Shown piece after piece: positions 38,660-48,100 of a stretch of 64,000 nt of DNA. Made by a program: the position numbers and the translations under genes. This DNA is from Opitutaceae bacterium (GTDB lineage: Bacteria; Verrucomicrobiota; Verrucomicrobiia; Opitutales; Opitutaceae): positions 1 through 64,000 of the forward strand of contig JAEUGY010000074.1 in NCBI GenBank assembly GCA_016794625.1. The letters run 5' to 3'. Each line of letters opens with the position of its first letter. The stretch's first letter is position 1. The notes below the pieces were generated by a model. That model saw only the letters and a list, made by a program, of their open reading frames with translations, searched no databases and had not been told where the DNA came from.

Positions 38660-41083
38660 TCAGTCAGACCGCAGCGCCACGAGCGGGTCAATGCGGGAGG
38701 CGCGCCATGAGGGCACGAGGCAGGCCGCCACACCCACCACGGTGAAAATGCCGGCCACACCAGCGTAGATTCCAACATGAAACGGTTCGATGCCGAAGAG
38801 GAGGGAGGCGATCAGCTGTGAAAGTCCGCCGGCCAGCGCGCAGCCGACGACAAGCCCGATGGCCACCAGCCAGAGCCCTTGTCGCAGCACGAGATTCACC
38901 ACCTGGGCCGGCTGGGCGCCGAGGGCCATGCGCACGCCGATTTCAACGGTGCGCTGGGTCACCGTGTAGGCCAGCACGCTATAGAGGCCGACGGCGGCCA
39001 TGAGCAGGGCGGTCAGGGCAAAGGCACCCGTCAGGTAAGCCGTGACGCGCTGGAATCCGAGCGATTGTCCGAGTGCTCCCTCCATCGTGACAAAGAGCGA
39101 GATCGGTTGGTTCGGATCGATCGCCGATACCGCACTTCGCAAAATGGGTTGCAGGGCGGCGGCATCGCCCTGGGTCTTTGCGACCAGGGCCATGGTAGGC
39201 CGGCCGAGTTGCGCGGAAGGCCAGTAGACTTCGTCGGGAGGAGGCGCGGCGAGTCCCACCGTCCTGACATCCCCAACCACGCCGATGATTTCACCCGCAA
39301 TCTCGGCATCACGACCCCGTAGCAAGACCTGACCCACGGCGGACTGGCCGGGAAACAGCCGTCGGGCGAAGGATTCATTGATGATGCATACGCCCGGTGC
39401 ACCCGCCCGATCCTGGGGCGTAAAGACGCGGCCGGCGCGCAGCGGGATACCCAGCGTCTTGAAGTAGTCCTCCGTCACGATCCGCAACCCTGCGAGCGGC
39501 CGCTGGGGCAGAGGCAGGATGTCCCGGCCCCGGATACTGTAGGGAGATTGTGGAACGAAGCCGGACAGAGGCAATCCGATCGCGGCGGCGGCCCCGGAAA
39601 CCTGCGGATGATCGCGCAGCCGTTCGATCACCTGGTGGAAAAACTCAGCCTGCCGTTCCGGTGTCCGGTACTGTTCGGCGGGAATGCTCACGAGCGCCGA
39701 GGCGACTCCCCGGGGCTCAAAACCCGGCGCGATGGCCTGCAGGCGGACGAAACTGACGAGGAGCAGCCCGGAGCCGATCAGCAGTACGACCGACAGGGCC
39801 ACCTCGACCACGACGAGCATGGAACGCAGGCGTCGGCCCCGCACTCCGCCGGACTGCCCGCGGGCCGCGGCGTCCTTCAGCACCTCCGCGAGGTTGGAGC
39901 GCGAAGCCTGCCAGGCCGGCACCAGCGCGACCGCAAACGCACACAGGATTCCCGTGAGCAGGGTGAAGACCAGGGCGGAAGCGTCCACGCTCAGTACGAC
40001 GCCCGGCGCAAGAAGATTGGCCGACAGCCGCTGCACACTTTCCAAGGCGATGATCGCCACTCCCACGCCCGCCACGGCCGAGGCGGCGGAAAAGAGCATG
40101 CTTTCGAGAAGAAACTGGGACACGAGCTGCCGGCGGGTCGCACCCATGGAAAGGCGGATGGCGATTTCCCGATGCCGGGCGGAGAGCCGCCCGAGAAACA
40201 GATTGGAGATGTTGGCACAGGCAATGAGCAGCACGAGGCCCACCACGGCGATGAGCAGATTGAAGGTCGGTCTGACATTGCCGACCAGTGCGTCGACAAA
40301 TCGAACGACCACGGCCTCTCCGCGGCCGTCGAGGCGTTCGGCGAAAGCACGGGAGTAGTTCGACGAAAGGACATCCATTTCCGTCTGCGCCGCTTCCGGG
40401 GTGACCCCTGGTTTGAGTCGCGCGATGACCTGCAGGTAGCCCGCCCCATTCGCGACCTGCTGGGGAGTCAGTCCACCGAACTCGTTGGGTCGCGTCGCGA
40501 TAAGCTGGACATTTCCGTAGGGGTTGCCGAGCAGCGGAGGAAGGATCCCGACAATTGTGTAGGATGTGCCGCTGAGCAGGAGAGGCGTGCCGACGAGCCG
40601 CTCGCGCCCTCCGAATCGCGTCTGCCATAATTCATGGCTGAGGATGACGACCGGTGCGGTACCGGGTTCGTCCTCGCTCGCGGTGAAATTGCGCCCTTGG
40701 ACCGGGTTGATACCCAGCACCGTGAGAAACTCGGAGGTGGCGAAGAGACCGTTCAGCTGCTCGGGTTCACCTTCCCGGACCAGGTTGAAGGTGCCAAACG
40801 AGCTCGCCGCGACCGCGGTGAAGACCCGCTGCTGTCGCTGCACTTCCTCGAAGCGAGGCCAGGACATGGCGGGTGCGTTGAACGTGCGCTCCGGGTTCCG
40901 CACCCAAAGTTGCACCAGCGTCTCCGGTTGTGGCAGCCGCGTCGGGTTGAGCACGAGCGTGCTGAAAACGCTGTACAGGGTGGTGGTGGCTCCCATGCCC
41001 ACCGAGAGGGTGAGCACGGCGACAAGAGTGAACCCCGGGGACTTGAGGAGGGAGCGAAACGCGTGACGGAGCATGAGGGGCAT
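38660..41083 (-). CDS. Large FtsX/MacB-type ABC permease (duplicated-permease family)
   Basis: The 807-residue protein has an N-terminal span, a MacB-type periplasmic core domain (FATSEFLTVLGINPVQGRNF, DEPGTAPVVILSHELWQTRF) and four-plus spans. The chain carries two FtsX-like units (AFALTALLMAAVGLYSVLAY, RTVEIGVRMALGAQPAQVVN), the layout of the Acidobacteria/Verrucomicrobia duplicated orphan permease group. Such permeases work with MacB-like ATPases in mechanotransmission efflux. It is the last gene of the minus-strand ABC cluster, 37 bases after its ATPase gene. Confidence 0.9.
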   Translation of the reverse strand: MPLMLRHAFRSLLKSPGFTLVAVLTLSVGMGATTTLYSVFSTLVLNPTRLPQPETLVQLWVRNPERTFNAPAMSWPRFEEVQRQQRVFTAVAASSFGTFNLVREGEPEQLNGLFATSEFLTVLGINPVQGRNFTASEDEPGTAPVVILSHELWQTRFGGRERLVGTPLLLSGTSYTIVGILPPLLGNPYGNVQLIATRPNEFGGLTPQQVANGAGYLQVIARLKPGVTPEAAQTEMDVLSSNYSRAFAERLDGRGEAVVVRFVDALVGNVRPTFNLLIAVVGLVLLIACANISNLFLGRLSARHREIAIRLSMGATRRQLVSQFLLESMLFSAASAVAGVGVAIIALESVQRLSANLLAPGVVLSVDASALVFTLLTGILCAFAVALVPAWQASRSNLAEVLKDAAARGQSGGVRGRRLRSMLVVVEVALSVVLLIGSGLLLVSFVRLQAIAPGFEPRGVASALVSIPAEQYRTPERQAEFFHQVIERLRDHPQVSGAAAAIGLPLSGFVPQSPYSIRGRDILPLPQRPLAGLRIVTEDYFKTLGIPLRAGRVFTPQDRAGAPGVCIINESFARRLFPGQSAVGQVLLRGRDAEIAGEIIGVVGDVRTVGLAAPPPDEVYWPSAQLGRPTMALVAKTQGDAAALQPILRSAVSAIDPNQPISLFVTMEGALGQSLGFQRVTAYLTGAFALTALLMAAVGLYSVLAYTVTQRTVEIGVRMALGAQPAQVVNLVLRQGLWLVAIGLVVGCALAGGLSQLIASLLFGIEPFHVGIYAGVAGIFTVVGVAACLVPSWRASRIDPLVALRSD

Positions 41084-41120
41084 GGGGGACGGGGGGCTTC
41101 CGGGGAAAGCGCGCGACGGA

Positions 41121-41798
41121 TCAACCCACGATCATCCCGTCCGCGAGGCGCACGGTGCGGGTGCCGTAGGAGGCGTTCTCATCGGAATGGGTCACTTGCA
41201 CGATCGTGGTGCCGTCGCGGTTGAGCTTCGCAAAGAGCCGCATGATCTCGCGGCCCTGGTCCGAGTGGAGATTGCCCGTGGGCTCGTCCGCCAGCAGCAG
41301 GGAAGGCTTGGCGATCAGGGCGCGGGCAATGCCGACCAGCTGCTGCTGTCCGCCCGAGAGCTGGTTGGGGAAAAGGTCGCGCTTGGCGACCATCGCAAAC
41401 GAGTCGAGCATGTCACAGACGATGCTTTCCCGCTCCCGCCTCGGTACGTTGCGGTAGGAAAGCGGCACCTCCAGGTTCTCGTAGATGGTGAGGTCATCGA
41501 GCAGATGGTAGCTTTGAAACACAAACCCGAGGTGCTTCTTCTGCAGGTCCAGCCGTCGTTTCTGGTCCAGCTGATGGACCTTTTCCCCGAGCAGGGTGTA
41601 TTCGCCGCTCCATGCGGAGTCGTGTAGACCGAGCAGGTGGAGAAGCGATGACTTGCCGGAGCCGGACGGGCCCATGATGGAGACGAACTCCCCGGGTTCG
41701 ATGACGAGATTGATGTTCCGGAGGGCGTAGAACGGACCGCCCTTGAGCGGATACACTTTGTTGACGCCGGAGAGGGTGATGAGCGGTGACAGGGGCAT
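41121..41798 (-). CDS. MacB/LolD-type ABC ATPase with atypical signature and D-loop
   Basis: The start at MPLSPLITLSGVNKVYPLKG gives 225 residues; a TTG eleven codons upstream is less likely. The Walker A motif is GPSGSGKSS, the signature is LSGGQQQLVGIARAL and Walker B is LLLADEPTGN, followed by LHS. Compared with the second ATPase of the cluster, the signature arginine is leucine (QQQL instead of QQQR) and the D-loop aspartate is histidine (NLHS instead of NLDS). Hydrolysis may therefore be weaker or asymmetric. It probably energises the neighbouring permease at 38.7-41.1 kb. Confidence 0.88.
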   Translation of the reverse strand: MPLSPLITLSGVNKVYPLKGGPFYALRNINLVIEPGEFVSIMGPSGSGKSSLLHLLGLHDSAWSGEYTLLGEKVHQLDQKRRLDLQKKHLGFVFQSYHLLDDLTIYENLEVPLSYRNVPRRERESIVCDMLDSFAMVAKRDLFPNQLSGGQQQLVGIARALIAKPSLLLADEPTGNLHSDQGREIMRLFAKLNRDGTTIVQVTHSDENASYGTRTVRLADGMIVG

Positions 41799-41827
41799 GG
41801 GGAGACGCTGGGGCGAACGTGGTGACG

Positions 41828-42010
41828 TCAATGCGCCTGCGGAGCAATCGCCGGCCGGACCTCGTCCGATGGGGCCGGGACGGGATCCTGCGCCGCGTCA
41901 GGCGAAGGGTGCGGGAGCGGCGCGTCAGACGCATCGGACGATGCGGGCTGGTGTTTGAGCACGACGCTCAAACCAATGCAGAAGAGCTTTATCTGATCCG
42001 AGGTGGTCAT
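41828..42010 (-). CDS. Small ORF between ATPase and permease genes (60 aa)
   Basis: The ATG at 42010 opens a frame with MTTSDQIKLFCIGLSVVLKH and then a Pro/Ala/Asp/Ser tail. It fits the 246-base space between the permease stop and the ATPase start. No clear ribosome site or known domain is seen. It may be a small accessory protein of the transporter or chance. Confidence 0.3.
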   Translation of the reverse strand: MTTSDQIKLFCIGLSVVLKHQPASSDASDAPLPHPSPDAAQDPVPAPSDEVRPAIAPQAH

Positions 42011-42044
42011 GGCGGCAGGGAGGAAAAGGCGGAGCGAAGGGAAA

Positions 42045-44555
42045 TCAGTCGGCGTGCAATGCGACGATGGGATCAACCCGGGTGGCGCGCAGGGCGGGCA
42101 TCAGGCTCGCGAGTAGAGCAACGCCGGACATCAGCGCAGCGACGGACACGTACGTGAGCGGATCATTGGGCCGGATATCGAAAAGGAAGTTCTGAATCGC
42201 CTCCTCGGCGAGCAGGGCCACCGTCAGCGCGCTGCCCAATCCCAGCGCAAGGCCGAAGGTGAGCTGCCAGGCTCCCTGGCTGAGCACCATCGTCAGGATT
42301 GAACGCGTGTCGGCCCCGAGGGCCATGCGAATGCCGAATTCCTGCGTACGCTGATTGACCGAAAAACTCATCACGCCATACAGCCCGGCCGCGGCCAGCA
42401 CGATCGCCACCGCGCCGAAGACGGTGAACATGGAGGCGATGATGCGGTTCTGGGCGAGAAACCGATCCTGACTCGCCCTCGGTGTCTCGACAAAATACGG
42501 AGGCAGATTCGGGTCGACCCGAGCGATCACGCCCCGCACCGCCTGGGCCGCGGCCTCGCCGCGGCTCGCGCCGCGCGCGCGGGCGACGATGGTGGCAAAC
42601 TGCGGCGCCACCGGCGCCTCGGCCACGGCGCCCTGTGCAGCGGCAAAGAAAGGCACGTAGAAACCCGCGTTGTCGGTCTGATTGTTGAAAGGGGCGATCA
42701 TGCGCACGTCGGTCACGACGCCGATGATCTGCCGCCAAGGCCCGGCTCCGGTGCCGTTGGGCTGGATCGTGCGAAACCGGCGGCCGATCGGGCTTTCGCG
42801 GCCGAAGTGTCTGCGTGCGAAGGTCGCATTGACGATGGCCACCGGTTGTTTCTGGTCGGAGTCCGACGTGGTGAAATCGCGGCCGTCGAGGATCCGCTGC
42901 TGGAGCACCTGGAAGGTGCCGGGCGAGACGTTTTCCAGCTGGGCCACCGTCCGATCCGAATCCTGGGCATAGGTCTGACCCTCGACCTCAATCGAGCTCT
43001 GGCCGGAGAACACCATGCGAAACCGATTCGTGAGCGCGACGGCTTCAAGTTCCGGTGCCGACTGCAATTCGCGCAGCAGCTTCTCATAAAACAGCTGCCG
43101 CGATTGATTCGTGGGATAGTGTCCCTCCATCAGCCCAACACGGGCGCCCAGAACCGCCGTGGTGTCATACCCGTAATCGATCTTCTGCTGCTTCAGGATC
43201 GACTGCGCCTGCAGCAGCGCGCCAATCAGGAGGATCGACGTCACGATTACCTGAAAAATGACGAGTCCCCGGGTGATCACCCCCATCGAACGCCCGGTGT
43301 TGCCGCGACCCGATTCTTTCAGGACTTCGACCGCGCTGGTGCGGGATGCGAGCCAGGCCGGCACGAATCCGGAAATGACGGCGGAGACGCAGGTGGCGAC
43401 CGCGACAAACACGAGCACCTCGGCATCGACCTGGAAACGCATCCACGCAGGAATGGGATTGGCGAGGTTGGCGGTGGCTTGCTGCAGCAGGTCGGTGGCC
43501 CAGAGTGCGAGGGCCACGCCGAGCAGTGCACCCAGGAAGGCAAGCAGCAGGCTCTCGGTCAGCATCTGTCGCACCAGTCGCGACCGGCTGGCCCCGAGCG
43601 AGGAACGGATCGCCAGTTCCTTGGTACGCAGGGTCGCGCGCCCGAACTGCATGTTCATGACGTTGACACACGCGATGAGCAGGACGCCAAGACAGAACGC
43701 CAGCATGGTGTAGAGCAACTGCGACAGTTGACCTCCGGTGAACACCTGAATGAGCGGTCGCACCCAGCCCTTGGTGAATTGTCCGTTGGTCTCGGGAAAC
43801 GCGGCGGCGAATTGCGCGGCGAACGTGGAGATCTCGGCCGAGGCGGCTTCGGTGGAGACTCCGGGTTTGAGCCGTGCAATGACGGAGATGAAGTTGATGC
43901 CGCGGTCGGACCGCGCCTTCGGTGGAAACTCCGTGTTGACCGGAACCCACAACTCCTCGTTGCCCGGAAAGCTGAAGCGCGGGGGCATGACCCCGATGAT
44001 CGAGGCGGTACGCCCATTGATGCGAATCGCGCGATTGAGCACGCCCGGGTCGGACCCAAACTCCCGACGCCACAGGGCATCGCTGAGCAACACGGCCTTG
44101 TTCACCCCGGGCCGATCCTCCTCGGGCAGGAAGTCCCGGCCGAGCACGGGCTGCACCCCCAGTGTGCGGAAAAAGTCATGCGTGACGTAGCCACCGGTCA
44201 GCCGCTGGGCGACACCGTTGTTCGTCATGTTGATCGTCGAGCCATTCAGGTAGCCGGCGAACGCCGAGAACGACGTCGCCTGCGCCTTCAGCTCCGCAAA
44301 GTCCGTCGTCGTCAGGCGGGCGTTGAAATTGTTCGGATCAAAATTGACGGGGTCGACCAGCTGAACATCCACCAACTCCTGGGGCTCCGGAAAGGAGAAC
44401 CCGCGCAACAGCACGCCGTTGACCACCGCCATCATGGTCGTGACGCCACAGATACCGAGGGCCAGGACAAAGACCGCGAGTGCGCAGAACCCCTTTTCCT
44501 TGGCCAGGACGCGGAAGCCGATGCGAAGGTCCTGGACCAGAGTCTCGAAGAGCAT
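42045..44555 (-). CDS. Large FtsX/MacB-type ABC permease (duplicated-permease family)
   Basis: The 836-residue protein has an N-terminal span (ALAVFVLALGICGVTTMMAV), a MacB core (FFRTLGVQPVLGRDFLPEED, RSDRGINFISVIARLKPGV) and C-terminal FtsX unit (AAAGLYGVMSFSVNQRTQEF, GIRMALGADTRSILTMVL). It carries its own upstream sigma-54-type promoter with an upstream palindrome (44625-44754), so it may be transcribed both from the adaptor promoter and from this one. It belongs to the five-gene ABC cluster with a HlyD adaptor. The substrate is unknown; family members export peptides, lipids or drugs. Confidence 0.9.
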   Translation of the reverse strand: MLFETLVQDLRIGFRVLAKEKGFCALAVFVLALGICGVTTMMAVVNGVLLRGFSFPEPQELVDVQLVDPVNFDPNNFNARLTTTDFAELKAQATSFSAFAGYLNGSTINMTNNGVAQRLTGGYVTHDFFRTLGVQPVLGRDFLPEEDRPGVNKAVLLSDALWRREFGSDPGVLNRAIRINGRTASIIGVMPPRFSFPGNEELWVPVNTEFPPKARSDRGINFISVIARLKPGVSTEAASAEISTFAAQFAAAFPETNGQFTKGWVRPLIQVFTGGQLSQLLYTMLAFCLGVLLIACVNVMNMQFGRATLRTKELAIRSSLGASRSRLVRQMLTESLLLAFLGALLGVALALWATDLLQQATANLANPIPAWMRFQVDAEVLVFVAVATCVSAVISGFVPAWLASRTSAVEVLKESGRGNTGRSMGVITRGLVIFQVIVTSILLIGALLQAQSILKQQKIDYGYDTTAVLGARVGLMEGHYPTNQSRQLFYEKLLRELQSAPELEAVALTNRFRMVFSGQSSIEVEGQTYAQDSDRTVAQLENVSPGTFQVLQQRILDGRDFTTSDSDQKQPVAIVNATFARRHFGRESPIGRRFRTIQPNGTGAGPWRQIIGVVTDVRMIAPFNNQTDNAGFYVPFFAAAQGAVAEAPVAPQFATIVARARGASRGEAAAQAVRGVIARVDPNLPPYFVETPRASQDRFLAQNRIIASMFTVFGAVAIVLAAAGLYGVMSFSVNQRTQEFGIRMALGADTRSILTMVLSQGAWQLTFGLALGLGSALTVALLAEEAIQNFLFDIRPNDPLTYVSVAALMSGVALLASLMPALRATRVDPIVALHAD

Positions 44556-44624
44556 GGAGAGTGACGGGAGGTGAGGTTGCCGGAGCGGAGGAGCCGCCGC
44601 CGATCGTGAAGCCCGCGCCTCCCT

Positions 44625-44640
44625 TGCACAGCCTGTGCCA
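44625..44640 (-). promoter_or_regulatory. Sigma-54 -24/-12 promoter before the middle permease gene
   Basis: Read on the minus strand, TGGCACAGGCTGTGCA has GG and GC at the exact spacing of the consensus TGGCACGnnnnTTGCW, matching TGGCAC and TGCA. It lies 70 bases before the permease start. A second site of the same kind precedes the adaptor gene of this cluster. The sequence is also partly palindromic, so a dyad for another regulator is an alternative reading. Confidence 0.72.
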
Positions 44641-44736
44641 AGATTGGGACCCCAACTTATTCAACTCACAGGTAGGGAGATAGGGGAAAGTGGCGGTTGG
44701 CCAGTGCCACCCGGCGCCCTGAAAACGAGATTGCTC

Positions 44737-44754
44737 CGTCCCGAAAGTGGGACG
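44737..44754. promoter_or_regulatory. Palindromic upstream activator site, copy 1
   Basis: CGTCCC-GAAAGT-GGGACG is a perfect inverted repeat. Its inner 14-mer TCCCGAAAGTGGGA differs by one base from the palindrome before the HlyD gene. It lies 97 bases upstream of the -24 box, the normal place for an NtrC-type activator. The cognate activator gene is not in the window. Confidence 0.7.
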
Positions 44755-44790
44755 ATGCCGGCCAAGAAGAAACGCGCGGAGCCAGCGGGA

Positions 44791-47196
44791 TCAACTGCCG
44801 CGCAGCGAGGCCATCGGCGCGATCCGGGTGGCGCGGCGTGCCGGCAGCCAGCAGGCGAGCAGCCCGATCGCTGCGAGAACGAACGAAAGAACAAAGTAGG
44901 TCGGCGGATCCGACGGACTGACCCCGTAGAGAAAGCTGGACATGAGGCGCGTGAGCGCGAGTGCCGCGACCAGGCCGATGCCCAGGCCGGTGCCGACCAG
45001 CCAGAGCCCCTGACGTCCGACCAGGCGCAGCACATCCTGCGGCTGCGCGCCCAGCGCCATGCGCACGCCGAGTTCCTGCGTGCGCTGGGAGACCGTATAC
45101 GTCATGACACCGTAAATACCCAACGAGGCGAGAAACAGCGCGACCAGACCGTAGCTGGCGAAGACGCGTCCGAAGAATTTCCGGTGCCAGTAGGACATGA
45201 GCAGGCTCCTCTCCATCGTTTGCACCGTGTAGATGGGAATGCCGGGCAGCACGGAGATCACGGCGCGCTGCGCGGCGGTGGCGTAGCTCAGCGGATCCCC
45301 CTGGACCCTGATTGCGTAGGTCAGAAAGTAGTTCGTTTGCTGATCCACGGCACTGTACACATTGAAGCCGGGCACGTTCGCCTCGAGCCGCTGCGGGACC
45401 GTTCCGACGACGCCGACGATGGTGGCCCAGTCCTCGGGCGTGTCGTGGTCGCCAAAGTTCAGCCGCCGCCCCAGCACTTCCTCGCCGGGAAACCAACGAT
45501 CGATGAAGGCCTGGTCGACCAGCAGCACGCGCGGCTGGTCGATGGTGTCGGTGACGCTGATATCGCGTCCGCGCAACAACGGGATGCGCAACGTCTGCAG
45601 ATAGCCGGGGGTGATTTCCCGGGCGACGGCAAAGGGATGTTCGCCGAGGGTGGGTGGCCTCGGCCTGCCCTCGATCGAGAACGCGTTGAGTCCGATCCCA
45701 TTCGAGGGAAGCATGCTGGCGGCCCCGGCCGCTTCGACACCGGGGATGGCGGCCAGCGCAGGTGTCAACTGGGCGAAGAAGCGACGCACCTGTGCCTTGT
45801 CGGTGAACTGCGTGGGCGGAAGTCCGACGCGAAACGTGAGCAGGTTGCGCGGATCAAACCCCAGGTCGGCATTCTGGATCTTCAGGTAGCTGCGCACCAT
45901 CAGCCCGGCCCCGATCAGCAGCAGGGTCGCGAGCGCCACCTGTCCGATGACCAGCAGCTGGCGCAACCGCTGCGCGCGGGGCGAGCCCACGCCCCCGCGG
46001 CCCCCTTCCTTCAATTCCAGGGCGATGTTTCGTGTGATCTGCAGGGCAGGCGCCAGTCCGAAGATGAGGGAGGAGATGATCGCGGCGGCGGCGGCGAAGG
46101 CAAAGACACGCCAGTCAAAGTCAAAATTCATCCAATAGGGCAGATCCACCGGAATGGTCCCGATGATCAGGGCGTTGTCCCACACGGCGAGGACCAGCCC
46201 GACCAGTCCGCCCAGCAGCCCAAGCACGAGGCTTTCGGTGAGCAACTGGCGGATGATGCGGCCGCGCGACGCTCCGAGGGCGATGCGGATCGCCACTTCG
46301 TGGTGCCGGTCGACCGCCTTCGCGAGCAGCAGATTCGCCACGTTGGCGCACGCGATCAGGAGCACGCAGAGAACGGCGCCCAGGGTGAGGTGCATCAGCA
46401 GCCGGATGTCCGCGGTCGTCGCGACCCGCAGGCGCTGGACGGAGATGGAAATGCCGTCATTGGTCTCCCGGTACTGTTGCGCCAGCGTCTGGGAAATGAC
46501 CTGGAGTTCGGCCTGGGCGGCATCGAGGGTGACGCCCGGCTTCAAGCGGGCATAGACCGGGAAGGAATGGTTGCCCCTCGGGTAGTCCTTTTCGCTGTTG
46601 ATGAACGGCATCCAGGCATCCGAGTTCTCGGGAAAACCGAAACCCGGCGGCATGATGCCGACCACGGTGACCTCCGCGCCGTTGATCGTGATGGCCTTGC
46701 CGACGAGATCCTCGCGGCCACCGTAGTGTTGCCGCCACGTACGATGGCTGAGCAGAACCACCGCAGCCGCACCGGGAGCGTCTTCGTCCGGGTGAAAGAG
46801 CCGGCCGCGGTGGGGTTTGACCCCGAGCATGGCGAAACCCTCGGCCGAAATCGACGTACCGTAGAGCCGGATCGGCCGGTCCCCCGTGCCGATGATCAGC
46901 GTCCTGCTCATCAGGATGGTCGGCCGATCAAGGGTCTGGCTGCGGGCGCGAACGTCGAGGAAGTCGGGCAGGGAGAGATTCAGGCGGGTGTCCGGCGCCT
47001 TGGCCTGAACCTGTTCGAGGTAGACCACATTGTCCTCGTCCTCCATGTGCGGGAGGGGTCGGAGCACGAGCGCGCTGAACGAATTGAACGTCGTGGTGGC
47101 CTGGCCGATACCGATGCCGATGGCCAGGATGGCGATAAAAGCAAAACCGGGCTGGCGCGTGAGGAGCCGGAAGGAAAAGCACAGGTCCTGCCACAT
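44791..47196 (-). CDS. Large FtsX/MacB-type ABC permease (duplicated-permease family)
   Basis: The 801-residue protein is a third member of the same permease family. It has an N-terminal span (FAFIAILAIGIGIGQATTTF), a core domain (GFAMLGVKPHRGRLFHPDED, GGREDLVGKAITINGAEVTV), middle FtsX spans and a C-terminal unit (LGIYGVMTYTVSQRTQELGV). It is 65 bases after the canonical ATPase gene. It should form a MacB-like dimer with the ATPase at 47.3-48.0 kb and the HlyD adaptor. Confidence 0.9.
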   Translation of the reverse strand: MWQDLCFSFRLLTRQPGFAFIAILAIGIGIGQATTTFNSFSALVLRPLPHMEDEDNVVYLEQVQAKAPDTRLNLSLPDFLDVRARSQTLDRPTILMSRTLIIGTGDRPIRLYGTSISAEGFAMLGVKPHRGRLFHPDEDAPGAAAVVLLSHRTWRQHYGGREDLVGKAITINGAEVTVVGIMPPGFGFPENSDAWMPFINSEKDYPRGNHSFPVYARLKPGVTLDAAQAELQVISQTLAQQYRETNDGISISVQRLRVATTADIRLLMHLTLGAVLCVLLIACANVANLLLAKAVDRHHEVAIRIALGASRGRIIRQLLTESLVLGLLGGLVGLVLAVWDNALIIGTIPVDLPYWMNFDFDWRVFAFAAAAAIISSLIFGLAPALQITRNIALELKEGGRGGVGSPRAQRLRQLLVIGQVALATLLLIGAGLMVRSYLKIQNADLGFDPRNLLTFRVGLPPTQFTDKAQVRRFFAQLTPALAAIPGVEAAGAASMLPSNGIGLNAFSIEGRPRPPTLGEHPFAVAREITPGYLQTLRIPLLRGRDISVTDTIDQPRVLLVDQAFIDRWFPGEEVLGRRLNFGDHDTPEDWATIVGVVGTVPQRLEANVPGFNVYSAVDQQTNYFLTYAIRVQGDPLSYATAAQRAVISVLPGIPIYTVQTMERSLLMSYWHRKFFGRVFASYGLVALFLASLGIYGVMTYTVSQRTQELGVRMALGAQPQDVLRLVGRQGLWLVGTGLGIGLVAALALTRLMSSFLYGVSPSDPPTYFVLSFVLAAIGLLACWLPARRATRIAPMASLRGS

Positions 47197-47261
47197 GGCG
47201 ATGCGATGCGGGGCTGGGCGGACTGGCCGGCGTGCCGACGGATCGGACGCCGGTGGCCGGG

Positions 47262-47954
47262 TCAGGACTTGGTCTCGACCCGCTCCTCGACGACGCGGCC
47301 GTCAAAGATGTGGATTGTCCGGTCGGCGTGCCGTGCGAACCGCGCATCGTGCGTGACCATCACCAGGGTGGCGCCGCCTTTGTGCAGCTCCGACAGCAGC
47401 TGCATGACCGCGTCGCCATTCTTGGAATCGAGATTGCCCGTGGGCTCGTCCGCCAGCAACACGGCCGGTTTGCCGGCGAGGGCGCGCGCGACGGCCACAC
47501 GCTGCTGCTGACCACCGGAGAGCTGCGAGGGCAGATGCTTGGAGCGGTGGCCCATGCCGACCTTCTCCAGCGCCTCGGTGACCGCGGCCTTGCGTTCGGC
47601 CGCCGGCATGCCCCGGTAGGTGAGGGGCAGCTCCACGTTCTCGTACACGGTCAGGTCGCCAATCAGGTTGAACGACTGGAAAATGAAGCCGATCTCGCGG
47701 TTGCGGATCCGGGCGCGCTCGGGCAGCGACAGATCCTGCACCGGGCGCCCGTTCAGCAGGTAGGTTCCGTCGGTGGGCGAATCGAGCAGTCCGAGAATCG
47801 ACAACAACGTCGATTTTCCGCAACCCGAAGGACCGGCGATGGCGACGTATTCGCCCTTGCGAATGTCGATGTGGATGCCGGAAAGGGCGTGGGTTTCGAC
47901 TTCGTCGGTGAGGAAGACCTTGGTGACGCTATCCAGTTTGATCAGGGAGGACAT
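47262..47954 (-). CDS. MacB/LolD-type ABC ATPase, canonical motifs
   Basis: The 230-residue protein has Walker A GPSGCGKST, signature LSGGQQQRVAVARAL, Walker B VLLLADEPTGN followed by LDS, and a switch histidine in VMVTHDARFA. It is the standard ATPase of MacAB-type tripartite efflux or lipoprotein-release systems. It lies between the adaptor and the first permease. It is the cluster member expected to provide full ATP hydrolysis, in contrast with the atypical ATPase at 41.1-41.8 kb. Confidence 0.93.
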   Translation of the reverse strand: MSSLIKLDSVTKVFLTDEVETHALSGIHIDIRKGEYVAIAGPSGCGKSTLLSILGLLDSPTDGTYLLNGRPVQDLSLPERARIRNREIGFIFQSFNLIGDLTVYENVELPLTYRGMPAAERKAAVTEALEKVGMGHRSKHLPSQLSGGQQQRVAVARALAGKPAVLLADEPTGNLDSKNGDAVMQLLSELHKGGATLVMVTHDARFARHADRTIHIFDGRVVEERVETKS

Positions 47955-48008
47955 GGGAGCTGGCGGGAGGGAACGGTGGAGGGATTCGGGGAAAACGGGA
48001 TTCGCCTG

Positions 48009-48074
48009 CTAGGAGCTGGTGTCGAACGCGACCAACGTGGCTAAGGCGGCGATGATGATGAGGGCGGTGGCCAT
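48009..48074 (-). CDS. Possible 21-residue single-span miniprotein in the ABC operon
   Basis: An ATG opens a frame for MATALIIIAALATLVAFDTS plus one serine, nearly all hydrophobic with an acidic end, then TAG. It sits in the 146-base gap between the adaptor and the ATPase genes. No clear ribosome site precedes it. Tiny membrane proteins do modulate efflux pumps in other bacteria (AcrZ), but nothing here proves that this one is made. Confidence 0.35.
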   Translation of the reverse strand: MATALIIIAALATLVAFDTSS

Positions 48075-48100
48075 GGCAATGGGAGGTTGGACCGGGCGGG

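Noticed and set aside
42807-44564. 585-codon plus-strand frame
   Set aside because: Antisense shadow of the middle permease gene; composition is typical of shadow frames.
44635-47511. 958-codon open frame on the plus strand
   Set aside because: It is exactly antisense to the permease and ATPase genes, rich in Arg/Gln/Gly/His, with no domain pattern. In GC-rich DNA the opposite frame of a real gene stays open by codon bias.
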